The translations under genes were made by a program, and so were the position numbers. From contig OMVW01000038.1 in assembly GCA_900314595.1 (NCBI GenBank), positions 1-22,107 on the forward strand: a stretch of DNA of 22,107 nucleotides. The letters run 5' to 3'. The notes beneath the pieces were generated by a model. It was given only the letters and a program-made list of their open reading frames with translations. It made no database searches and was not told the origin of the DNA. This stretch comes from an uncultured Dialister sp. Lineage in GTDB: Bacteria > Bacillota > Negativicutes > Veillonellales > Dialisteraceae. Of this stretch, positions 14,043-22,039 are shown in pieces; position 1 is the stretch's first letter; each line of letters begins with the position of its first letter.

Positions 14043-14386
14043 TAGTCAACCTCCAGGTCTACCGATTCTATATAAAATTCCTTGCCCACTTCCGTGGGGG
14101 AGCCGTCTCCCCCGCAGAAGGGACAGGAAAAGGAAAAACGTTTTCGTTCAAAGAGTTTTCCGCATGCGTCGCATTTCATCATGGGCTTTACATCTTTGAT
14201 GATGAGCCTTGCCCCTTCGCAGAGGGTGCCCTCGGAAATCACATCGAAATACATCTGGATCGATTCTCCGATGAATCCGGAGTCTTCCCCCACCACCAGA
14301 TGGATGGCGCGGACTTTCCCGCCTTTTTCACGAGCCGTCTTCTCCGCAATCCGCACGATTTCAAGGGTCACCGGATACTCATGCAT
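14042..14386 (-). CDS. hypA: HypA, nickel metallochaperone
   Basis: 114 residues starting MHEYPVTLEIV. The N-terminal Met-His-Glu forms the nickel site. A zinc site is given by CDAC (72-75) and CPFC (88-91). It delivers nickel with HypB to EchE after the iron group is in place. It overlaps the echF end by 8 nt and the hypB start by 1 nt, so all three are translationally coupled. Confidence 0.97.
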   Translation of the reverse strand: MHEYPVTLEIVRIAEKTAREKGGKVRAIHLVVGEDSGFIGESIQMYFDVISEGTLCEGARLIIKDVKPMMKCDACGKLFERKRFSFSCPFCGGDGSPTEVGKEFYIESVDLEVD

Positions 14387-16481
14387 GAGGTCTCCTCGCC
14401 GGTTTCTGAAGGGTGAGGACGAGGTCCTTCGGTTCCCCTTCTCCGAATTCTTCTTCCATGGAAAGGGCTTTCACCGGGCAGTTATCCACGCAGATGCCGC
14501 AGGTCACACATTTTTCCCGGTCAATGGTCCAGGTCTTATTTTTCCGGTCGATGGAAATAGCATGCATGGGGCAGCCATGTTCACATTTGCCGCAGAGGAC
14601 GCATTTTTCAATCACGTTTTTTACATGGTATGGATTGGTGGCGAGTTCTTTCTCTTCTTCGGAAATAGCAGGAGCCGGTTTCACTTCTTCTTTTGGCGCG
14701 GGAGCCGGAGCCGGTTTGGGTGCGGGCCGTGCGGGACGGTTCAGCTTTTTCCCCTGAAGCGTCAGGACGAGGTCCTTCGGTTCATTTTCCCCAAATTCCT
14801 CTTCCATGGAAAGGGCCTTCACAGGGCAGTTGTCCACACAGATACCGCAGGTGCAGCATTTATCCCTGTCGATGGTCCAGGTGCGATTCTTTCTGTCAAT
14901 CGTAATGGCATGCATGGGGCAGCCATGTTCACATTTGCCGCAGAGGATGCACTTTTCAATGACGTTCTTTACATGGTATGGGTTGGTAGCCAGTTCTTTA
15001 TCTTCCTCCACGACAGCCGGTTTGACTTCTTCTGCTTTCGGTGCAGGAACTTCCGGTTCCACTTTCGGCGCTTCTGCTTTGGCTGCGGTTGCTGCCGCAG
15101 CAGCCACAGCGGCAGCAGCTGCTTTCACTGCCGGTTTTGCTGCCGGGCGGGATGGTCTTACCGGCCGCTGGGGTTTCGGTATTTCAAAGGAGGCGGGGCT
15201 GACTTTCTTTTCATCCGCTCCGTATGCATCTTCCATAGTGAGGCACTGTGCCGGGCAGCCGTCTACGCACATGCCGCAGGTCACGCATTTTTCTCTATCA
15301 ATGGTCCAGGTGCGGGTCTTTCTGTCGATGGTAATGGCTTCTACCGGGCAGTTATGAGCGCACTTGCCGCAGAGGAGGCATTTTTCCGCAGCAATCTTCA
15401 CGTGCATATCGTTGAGGTCCGGATTTTCCTCCTCTGCCGGCGCTGCCGGAGCTTCCGGTGCCGGAGCTGCAACGACTGCAGGTGCTGCTTCAGGAGCCGG
15501 AGGCCGGTGCTGTGGTCTTTCGGTGAGGACCACCCCTTTGAAGGTGGGTTTTACTTCTTTTATTTCCCCTTCTTCATAAGTTTCTGCCATAGTGAGGCAG
15601 GAAGCGGGGCAGTTATCCACACATACGCCGCAGGTCACGCACTTTTCGCGGTCGATGGTCCAGGTCTTGTTTTCTGCATCCACCGTAATAGCCCCGACAG
15701 GACAATTGTCGGCGCAGGTGCCGCAGAAGAGGCAGGATGTGGCATCAATCCGCACATGCTGGTCATTGAGGGCTACAGCCGGCTTTTCCGGCTTATAGGC
15801 AGGAATGGGAGCCGGCGCTCTGGGGACGGAAGGTTTGCGGCGAACCGGTTTCGGCGCATGCATGAGGATGTCCGTCCTGTTTCCAAGGTAGCAGCCGAGG
15901 GACAGGCACTTTCTCGGACAGTTGTCGATACAGGTACCGCAGTTGATGCAGGCTTCCAGGTTGATACGCCAGGTGCGGTTTCTCCGGTCCACGGTAATGG
16001 CTCCGGACGGACAGTTCCGTTCGCACTGGCCGCAGAAAATACATTTCAGGATATTGTTGACGATATGGCTCCTGTCGTCCATAGCCGCTTCTGCCATATT
16101 GACCGCTTCCACTGTCCGCCTGCCTTTGGCAGCCGTACCCGTTTCTTTCACCTGAAGGATGATTTCCGATTTCTTCAGGTCCGGCTCCGTGGCATGGGGA
16201 TCCATATGGAGGCATTTCTTCGGGCAGTTTTCCACGCAGGCCGCACACTGGACGCAGGAGAAAGGATTAATCTTCCAGGTCCCGTTTTTTCGGTCAATCT
16301 GAATAGCCCCTGCAGGGCAGGACTTTTCGCACATGCCGCAGAGGATGCATTTGGATGCATCATTGATGACCCGTCCGCGGTCCTGGGGCTTGAATTCTTT
16401 CGGTTTAATGGGATAGCTGGTGGTCACCGGCGGTTTGAACAGGTTGGAAAGGGCCTGTTTCATATAAATGAGAAAACTCAT
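14379..16481 (-). CDS. echF: EchF-type polyferredoxin with six dicluster modules
   Basis: 700 residues. Residues 1-100 resemble a normal EchF/NuoI-type subunit (MSFLIYMKQALSNLF, then two CxxCxxCxxxCP motifs). Five more 2[4Fe-4S] modules follow. First and last ligand Cys of the modules are 45/86, 147/188, 250/291, 368/409, 511/552 and 627/668. Each pair is 41 residues apart and every motif is complete, giving 48 ligands and 12 predicted [4Fe-4S] clusters. Linkers are Pro/Ala/Lys/Glu-rich, including a poly-Ala stretch at about 453-468. Modules 5 and 6 are nearly identical. It should carry electrons between ferredoxin and EchC/EchE in the cytoplasmic arm. Position directly after echE matches echF in echABCDEF. 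Normal EchF is far shorter. Confidence 0.93.
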   Translation of the reverse strand: MSFLIYMKQALSNLFKPPVTTSYPIKPKEFKPQDRGRVINDASKCILCGMCEKSCPAGAIQIDRKNGTWKINPFSCVQCAACVENCPKKCLHMDPHATEPDLKKSEIILQVKETGTAAKGRRTVEAVNMAEAAMDDRSHIVNNILKCIFCGQCERNCPSGAITVDRRNRTWRINLEACINCGTCIDNCPRKCLSLGCYLGNRTDILMHAPKPVRRKPSVPRAPAPIPAYKPEKPAVALNDQHVRIDATSCLFCGTCADNCPVGAITVDAENKTWTIDREKCVTCGVCVDNCPASCLTMAETYEEGEIKEVKPTFKGVVLTERPQHRPPAPEAAPAVVAAPAPEAPAAPAEEENPDLNDMHVKIAAEKCLLCGKCAHNCPVEAITIDRKTRTWTIDREKCVTCGMCVDGCPAQCLTMEDAYGADEKKVSPASFEIPKPQRPVRPSRPAAKPAVKAAAAAVAAAAATAAKAEAPKVEPEVPAPKAEEVKPAVVEEDKELATNPYHVKNVIEKCILCGKCEHGCPMHAITIDRKNRTWTIDRDKCCTCGICVDNCPVKALSMEEEFGENEPKDLVLTLQGKKLNRPARPAPKPAPAPAPKEEVKPAPAISEEEKELATNPYHVKNVIEKCVLCGKCEHGCPMHAISIDRKNKTWTIDREKCVTCGICVDNCPVKALSMEEEFGEGEPKDLVLTLQKPARRPHA

Positions 16482-16492
16482 GGCGCCCCTCC

Positions 16493-17578
16493 TTATCGTT
16501 CACAGCAGCTGATACAGGGATCGATGGTCAGAATGAGGTTCGGCACATCGGCCAGGTCGCAGCCTTCCAGCATCTTCACGAGTGCCGGTATATTCACATT
16601 CGTCGGCGTACGGAGGCGGAAACGTTCCAGATTCTTCGTCCCGTTTCCTTTCACATAGTAGAAAGCTTCGCCTCTGGGCTGTTCCACCCGGGTGAAATAT
16701 TCGCCCACCGGCGGATTTCCTTTCACCGGCGCTTCAATCGCTCCGTCCGGCAGATTTTCAAGTACTGCCTGAATGATATCGATGGACTGGGTGAGTTCTC
16801 CCAGACGAACGCGTACCCGGGCGAGGCAGTCGCCGGCCGTATCGGTAACCGGGCGGAAATGAAGTTCTTTGTAAGCTCCTTCATCATCGGCCATACGATA
16901 ATCGAGCGGTACGCCGCTGGCTCTTGCCATCGGTCCTACGCAGCCCAGGTCGATGGCATCATCCATGGAAAGCACCCCTACCCCTTCCAGGCGGTACTGC
17001 ACGGTATTGTCATACATGAAAGTCATGGCCAGTACACGGATTTCCTTGCGGAGGATTTTTAATTTTTCAAGAATCATTTTCCTCTGTTCGTCGGAAATAT
17101 CCCGACGGACCCCGCCCACTTTACAGACGGAGAAAATGACACGGCCTCCCGTGGTTTCTTCGAAAATATCCAGCACGATTTCCCGGACTCTCCAGGCATT
17201 CATGAATAGACTTTCAAAGCCCAGGGCATCGGCTGCCAGGCCAAACCACAGAAGATGGCTGTGCATGCGGGAAAGTTCATGCCAGAACGTGCGCAGGTAG
17301 CTCGCGCGTTTCGGTATTTCGATATCCATGAGTCCTTCCACGGCTTTCGTGTATCCCCAGCCGTGACCGAAGGAGCAGATGCCGCAGACGCGTTCTGCCA
17401 CATAGACGAACTGCTTGAAATCTCTTTTTTCCACCAGTTTTTCAAGTCCTCTGTGGATATAGCCGATGGAAGGCACTGCCCGGACCACTGTTTCATCTTT
17501 GAGTTCCAGATCCAGATGGATTGGTTCCGGGAGGACCGGATGCTGGGGTCCGAAGGGGACTGTCGTTATTTCTGCCAT
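16493..17578 (-). CDS. echE: Ech hydrogenase large subunit EchE (NuoD-like)
   Basis: 361 residues. The NiFe ligands are intact: RVCGICSFGH (C65, C68) near the N-terminus and DPCISCCER (C355, C358) at the C-terminus. Having both pairs makes it a true hydrogenase subunit rather than a complex I NuoD. The protein ends at the R of the second motif, so there is no C-terminal peptide for an endopeptidase to remove, as described for other Ech- and CooH-type enzymes. It evolves or oxidises H2 at the NiFe(CN)2CO site. The start overlaps the echD stop (TGATG) after GGAGGG. Confidence 0.96.
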   Translation of the reverse strand: MAEITTVPFGPQHPVLPEPIHLDLELKDETVVRAVPSIGYIHRGLEKLVEKRDFKQFVYVAERVCGICSFGHGWGYTKAVEGLMDIEIPKRASYLRTFWHELSRMHSHLLWFGLAADALGFESLFMNAWRVREIVLDIFEETTGGRVIFSVCKVGGVRRDISDEQRKMILEKLKILRKEIRVLAMTFMYDNTVQYRLEGVGVLSMDDAIDLGCVGPMARASGVPLDYRMADDEGAYKELHFRPVTDTAGDCLARVRVRLGELTQSIDIIQAVLENLPDGAIEAPVKGNPPVGEYFTRVEQPRGEAFYYVKGNGTKNLERFRLRTPTNVNIPALVKMLEGCDLADVPNLILTIDPCISCCER

Positions 17579-18012
17579 CAGTTACCCTCCTTTTTATGAA
17601 CAGACGCATCGATGCCAAGGCCGTTCCTCAGATTGACCTTGATCGCTTTTTTCGCATGAACGGCGCCGGACAGATCGTGCCAGGGCGTCTTCTGGGCCAG
17701 GTGGTAGAAATGACCGCCATAGTCCACTTCCGGCGCGATGAAGCGCACATCCAGGCCGAAAAGGTCATGGATTTCATTTTCCCAGACAAAGGCATACCAG
17801 TAAAGGCTGGTGATGCTCATGATGGAACCTGTGAGGGGCACGATCACCCGCAGGTTGTAGAGGAAATAATTTTTATCAAAGCTGTAGGTCAGTTCGTAAC
17901 CCTCGTCCACTCTCGTACAGAGGATCTGCACGAGGCGGCAGCCTTCACGCTTGAAACGGGCCGTCTGCTCGAGCAGCTCTTCCGGCCGTTTCACCATTAC
18001 CTGCTGTTTCAT
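17578..18012 (-). CDS. echD: Ech hydrogenase subunit EchD (NuoC-like)
   Basis: 144 residues, similar to the 30-kDa/NuoC family: an N-terminal RPEELLEQTARFK region, YELTYSFDKNYFLYNLRV, and the family signature SLYWYAFVWENEIHDLFGL. It has no cofactor and is a structural subunit of the peripheral arm next to EchE. It overlaps echC by 4 nt (ATGA) and echE by 1 nt. GGAGG precedes the start. Confidence 0.93.
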   Translation of the reverse strand: MKQQVMVKRPEELLEQTARFKREGCRLVQILCTRVDEGYELTYSFDKNYFLYNLRVIVPLTGSIMSITSLYWYAFVWENEIHDLFGLDVRFIAPEVDYGGHFYHLAQKTPWHDLSGAVHAKKAIKVNLRNGLGIDASVHKKEGN

Positions 18013-18503
18013 GCTTTCTCCTCCCTCTTTTCAAATGGTCTCGGTTCTTCCTTCGGCGGTTCATAGAGCTCGCCGGTTTCCTTCATCTTTTTATGTTTTT
18101 CTTCCAGCACTGCGAGGCCTTTCACCACCCCTGCAATGATGGATTCCGGGCGGGCCGCACAGCCCGGCACGTACACATCCACAGGAATGGCCTTGTCCAT
18201 ACCTCCCAGCATGTTGTAGCATTCCCGGAAAACCCCGCCGGTGCAGGCGCAGGTTCCGACTGCCACCACCACCTTCGGTTCAGGGATCTGTTCATAAATC
18301 TGGCGGACTACCGGAAGATTCTGTGCGTTTACCCCTCCGGTAACGAGGAAAATATCCGCATGCTTCGGGTCCCCCGTATTCACTATGCCAAACCGCTCCA
18401 CGTCGAAAAGCGGAGTCAGGCAGGCCAGCACTTCGATATCACAGCCGTTGCAGGAAGAGCCGTCATAATGAATGAGCCAGGGCGATTTCTTTTCAAATGC
18501 CAT
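18009..18503 (-). CDS. echC: Ech hydrogenase small subunit EchC (NuoB-like)
   Basis: 164 residues. SSCNGCD (C18, C21), AVGTCACTGG (C85) and VPGCAARPE (C115) are the ligands of the proximal [4Fe-4S] cluster next to the NiFe centre, homologous to cluster N2 of complex I. Unlike classical uptake-hydrogenase small subunits it has no Tat signal, in agreement with a cytoplasmic face. The C-terminus is charged (PPKEEPRPFEKREEKA). It lies 12 nt after echB behind GGAGG. Confidence 0.96.
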   Translation of the reverse strand: MAFEKKSPWLIHYDGSSCNGCDIEVLACLTPLFDVERFGIVNTGDPKHADIFLVTGGVNAQNLPVVRQIYEQIPEPKVVVAVGTCACTGGVFRECYNMLGGMDKAIPVDVYVPGCAARPESIIAGVVKGLAVLEEKHKKMKETGELYEPPKEEPRPFEKREEKA

Positions 18504-18515
18504 ATTTGCCCCTCC

Positions 18516-19400
18516 TTATTTGAAATACATAAGAAATGCTACGTTAATGAATCCCATGAGGAAAGAGAAGAGCCAGGTGGAGGCCAGCATCCGTTCCCAC
18601 TTGATTCGGCCGCAGCTGTTATCCACGAGGATATCCAGGAAGAATGTGAGGAAACATACAAAAAGGCCGATGATGGTGGTCCACCAGTCAGCGCTCACGA
18701 AGAAGAGGAGCACCAGGCCCAGGAGGAATACATCCTCATACCATTCCGCCAGTTCCACCATGCCCAGGGTCCGGCCGGAAAGTTCCGTCTTCACCCCGCC
18801 GATCAGTTCCTGATGGGCTTCATGGGACATGGAAATATCGAAAGGAGACTTCCTGAATTTAATGAGAAGGATAAAGCAGAGGCCCAGGAAAATGCCGGGC
18901 ATGCGGATGAAATTCATGGTTTCCGACTTCATAATATCCCCGATATTGAAAGAACCGCAGGACAGGTAGAAACCGAGAGCCACCATGAGGAGCATCGGTT
19001 CATAAGCCATGGTCTGCACCAGTTCCCTTTCCGCGCCCACCTGGGCATAGGGAGAAGCCGATGCATAAGCCGCAATGATGAGGCAGACACTGGCCATCGT
19101 TAAAGTGAAGACCACGAGAAGGATATCGCCCCGGGCGAAGAAGAAAGTGCCCGAGAGAAGGACGAAAATCAGGAAACCAAGCACATAGAAGCCTTCCGCC
19201 TTATTGATGGCAATGGGCTGCTTGGACCAGAGTTTGAAGAAATCATAGAAAGGCTGGAAAAGAGGAGGCCCCACGCGCCGCTGCATGCGGGCGGAAATCT
19301 TACGGTCAAGCCCGTGGATGAGTCCCCCCAGGACAGGTCCCAGGACGAGGAAGAGAAGTGCGCCCAGACCGCTTGCGATGTAATCGGAGAAATCAGACAT
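18516..19400 (-). CDS. echB: Ech hydrogenase membrane subunit EchB (NuoH-like)
   Basis: 294 residues from the ATG at 19400, chosen because GGAGG lies 8 nt upstream; a GTG three codons earlier is also open. Several hydrophobic helices are seen. GLDRKISARMQRRVGPP followed by FQPFYDFFKLW, the AERELVQTMAYEP loop, and PFDISMSHEAHQEL are conserved NuoH/EchB regions facing the cytoplasmic arm. This subunit joins the peripheral module to the ion-translocating EchA. The start overlaps the end of echA by 8 nt. Confidence 0.95.
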   Translation of the reverse strand: MSDFSDYIASGLGALLFLVLGPVLGGLIHGLDRKISARMQRRVGPPLFQPFYDFFKLWSKQPIAINKAEGFYVLGFLIFVLLSGTFFFARGDILLVVFTLTMASVCLIIAAYASASPYAQVGAERELVQTMAYEPMLLMVALGFYLSCGSFNIGDIMKSETMNFIRMPGIFLGLCFILLIKFRKSPFDISMSHEAHQELIGGVKTELSGRTLGMVELAEWYEDVFLLGLVLLFFVSADWWTTIIGLFVCFLTFFLDILVDNSCGRIKWERMLASTWLFSFLMGFINVAFLMYFK

Positions 19401-21297
19401 GGAACACACCTCCTGTCGCTAAAGAAAGCTCCATCAGGAGGCAGGCCACACAGGCCGTGTACCCCCAGAGCTGCATTTTCCTTTCATTAAACCAGGTCTC
19501 CATGTACCAGTTGCGGAGAGTCACCGGCACCACCCGGCCCGCTGCCCCGCGGTAAGCGATATCCTCGCCCATATTTTCACCGGCCAGATTCGTAATGACC
19601 AGCTTCTTGTGTTTCCTCCCCTTGCCGAAACGAAGAGGCAGGAGAATGAGCAGGAAGACCATGACAGACATGATCCACAGATTGCTCTGGGCAATCACGT
19701 CATCTACACTTCTGTACAGATGAGACAGATACGGGATGACCATGTACTGGGAAATCAGCGGGAAGAGCACGCATACGACGAGCGTCAGCCCTGCGATCGT
19801 CCGGAGAGCCTGCCACTGCACGCCGAGGATTCCCTTTTCACGATTTTCATCGGTAGGAATATAAGTCGTAATCTTTCCGAGCCACTTGGTCCAGTAGAAA
19901 AGAGTAGTCGCCGAACCATAGACGAGAGCCAGAAGAAGCAGCGGCTGCCCTGCATCCACGAAAGCCTTCATAGCGGCCCATTTGGAAATAAGCATTCCAA
20001 AGGGTGCGAGGAACATACCGCAGATACCGATCACCATGCAGAGAGAAAGCCTTGGCATGGAATTGAAAATCCCGTCGAAACTTTCCAGATTCCTGCTGCC
20101 CAGCTGCTGTTCCGCCGTGCCCACAGTGAGGAAAAGAAGAGACTTTGCCACTGCGTGGAAGATGACGATCATGATAGCCGTCCAGGCCGCTTCATAAGAA
20201 CCGGTACCTGCGCAGCAGACGATAAGGCCCAGATTGGAAATAGTGGAGTACGCCAGCACCTTTTTCCCGTCAGACTGGGAAATAGCGGCGCAGGATGCAA
20301 AGAAGAAGGTAATCCCGCCTACCAGCATAGCCATGACCCCGGGATGATTATTTCCAAGAATCGGGCAAAGCTTGATAATGAGGAAAACCCCTGCCTTAAC
20401 CATGGTAGACGAATGGAGAAGCGCCGAAGTCGGAGTAGGAGCCACCATAGCCCCCAGAAGCCATCCGGAGAAAGGCATCATCGCAGACTTTGTGAAACCG
20501 CAGAAAACGAGAAGAGCCACAATCGGTTCCACCGGCATAGCCTGCATACCCATGCTGATCAGCTGGGAAAGCTCCAGCGTATAATATTTCGAACCAAGCC
20601 AGGTAATAGCCACCGCAAAGGCCAGGCCGCCCAAGAGGTTCATCCACAGAGCCTTGAAAGAATTGTGGATCGCCTCATTCGTCTGTGTATAGCCGATGAG
20701 GAGGAACGAACAGAGAGAAGTGATTTCCCAGAACGTATACATGTAGAGCAGATTGTTCGACATGACCAGGCCAAACATGGCTGCCAGGAAAAGGAAGACC
20801 ACGAAGAAGAAGAAAGGCCTCCGGTCCTCCACATCCGTATGCTTCCTGTGGAAAACCGCCATGTACCCCAGAGAATACACCGCAATCAGTCCGCCGATAA
20901 TCCCTGCGATGAGGATCATAATGATCGCCAGATTATCGATGTTGAAATCCCACACAGAACGGGCATAACTCCCCGCATGGAATTCAAAAGCCACAATCAG
21001 CACAAACTGCACGATTCCCAGAAGCGCCACCAGGTACCGCTTGAACTTCGTACAATAATAGAGCACCGTCAGGGCCGCGAGACCGTCCACAGCCGTCATA
21101 GTGAGACGCAGGGCCTCCGAATCCACGCCCACCTTCGTCGGATGGCCGAAAAACAGGAAACCCGTCGCCACAGCCAGAACCATCATGAGAAGAGCCGAAG
21201 CCTTCACGATATGATTGCGGAGCGACGACGAACGAACCCCAAGCATCACGATGGCCGTCACAAGTGGCACCGCAAATAGCAGAACCGGTATAACCAT
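19393..21297 (-). CDS. echA: Ech hydrogenase membrane subunit EchA (NuoL/Mrp-like ion pump)
   Basis: 634 residues, mostly transmembrane helices. The antiporter-like core is clear: TFWEITSLCSFLLIGYT with the conserved Glu, FCGFTKSAMMPFSGWLLGAM with the buried Lys, and PTPTSALLHSSTMVKAGVF with His and Lys. It translocates H+ or Na+ coupled to ferredoxin-driven H2 evolution; which ion cannot be read from the sequence. It is the first gene of the echABCDEF-hypAB unit. The ATG at 21297 follows GGGGAG. The length fits EchA/NuoL-type subunits. Confidence 0.94.
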   Translation of the reverse strand: MVIPVLLFAVPLVTAIVMLGVRSSSLRNHIVKASALLMMVLAVATGFLFFGHPTKVGVDSEALRLTMTAVDGLAALTVLYYCTKFKRYLVALLGIVQFVLIVAFEFHAGSYARSVWDFNIDNLAIIMILIAGIIGGLIAVYSLGYMAVFHRKHTDVEDRRPFFFFVVFLFLAAMFGLVMSNNLLYMYTFWEITSLCSFLLIGYTQTNEAIHNSFKALWMNLLGGLAFAVAITWLGSKYYTLELSQLISMGMQAMPVEPIVALLVFCGFTKSAMMPFSGWLLGAMVAPTPTSALLHSSTMVKAGVFLIIKLCPILGNNHPGVMAMLVGGITFFFASCAAISQSDGKKVLAYSTISNLGLIVCCAGTGSYEAAWTAIMIVIFHAVAKSLLFLTVGTAEQQLGSRNLESFDGIFNSMPRLSLCMVIGICGMFLAPFGMLISKWAAMKAFVDAGQPLLLLALVYGSATTLFYWTKWLGKITTYIPTDENREKGILGVQWQALRTIAGLTLVVCVLFPLISQYMVIPYLSHLYRSVDDVIAQSNLWIMSVMVFLLILLPLRFGKGRKHKKLVITNLAGENMGEDIAYRGAAGRVVPVTLRNWYMETWFNERKMQLWGYTACVACLLMELSLATGGVFHV

Positions 21298-21408
21298 AAC
21301 ATTCTCCCCTTCCTTTTATACACGCCTTCAATTCCACAGGAAGTCCTTTAAGCATATACTTATTATTGATTTATATGTACACGCTACAACAGGGTATAGT
21401 ACTTTATT

Positions 21409-21414
21409 ATTATA
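21409..21414 (-). promoter_or_regulatory. Candidate -10 box for the ech operon
   Basis: TATAAT on the minus strand inside AAAGTATAATAATAAAG, about 112 bp ahead of echA. No good -35 is seen at 17 bp. An alternative pair is TTGCGA/TACTAT at 18-bp spacing slightly downstream. Weak evidence; the region 21298-21480 has no gene. Confidence 0.4.
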
Positions 21415-21480
21415 CTTTATCGCAAAGCGGCTATAACTGCAAGAGATGAAAATATATTTTTTTGTAATAATTGTGAGGAG

Positions 21481-21997
21481 CGGTTAGTTTTTTAGTTTTT
21501 TGTGCTTAGTGATAAGTGGAGGTGTGCCGCTGATGCGGCACAAATATATATGGGGACTGTGCACAGGCGAGGTTAAAAAGCCCATTCAAGTCGAAAATGA
21601 CTCAAACAGTAAAAGCAGCTCTACAGCCAGCAGCCGCGTATGGGAAAGGCTCTCCCCCCGGGAGAGCTCCGGCGAAGCCGGTGAGAGGGCAGGGAAAGTA
21701 AATCTTCAGGACGGATCCCCCAGACACCCACTCCTACCCTATCAGTCTGACGCAGCCAGCTTCCCCGAAGGGGAAGCCTGACCGCCAGCGTATAGAGCCA
21801 CAACCGGTGAGGACGAACTGCACTTTCGACTGTGAATTTTCCCGGCACTAACGTCCCGCGTCCCCCTGCGGGGGAAGCTCCCGCGAAGCGGGTGAAGGGG
21901 GCTGACTTTCAAAGCTATGACAAATGACACAAATCCATCATGCGTAACGCAGGAATGGAACCTCCGGCAGGCGGTAACTTCCATGGTTCCCCTGCAC
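21481..21997 (-). repeat. Composite intergenic element C
   Basis: Inverse orientation to element B. From left on plus: heptad-like TTAGTTTTTTAGTTTTTTG and CTTAGTGATAAGTGG, a TGTGCCGC/GCGGCACA hairpin (21523-21530 with 21535-21542), ATATATATGGGG with palindrome CTGTGCACAG (21557-21566), TCGAAAATGACTCAAAC, a double hairpin at about 21641-21690, a palindrome GGCTTCCCC/GGGGAAGCC near 21760, another double hairpin (21859-21903), TCATGCGTAACGCAGG, and the 37-nt CCATGGAAGTTACCG block (21961-21997). No gene is supported in 21298-22107. Confidence 0.75.
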
Positions 21998-22039
21998 TAT
22001 TCCTTCAAGGCACACGTGAGAAAAAAGTGGAACTTGACA

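Noticed and set aside
14082..16658. An 858-codon open frame on the plus strand opposite the polyferredoxin gene
   Set aside because: It is antisense to a gene with 48 conserved Cys ligands and clean operon spacing. Its product is Phe/Arg/His-rich with no recognisable domain. The open frame follows from the codon use of the real gene.
19609..21279. A 556-codon plus-strand frame opposite echA
   Set aside because: Its His/Glu/Arg-rich composition is the usual antisense image of a hydrophobic membrane protein; no ribosome site or domain.
19393..21297. Complex I (nuo) operon instead of a hydrogenase
   Set aside because: The large subunit keeps both CxxC pairs that bind NiFe, only one NuoL-like subunit is present, and hyp genes follow directly.
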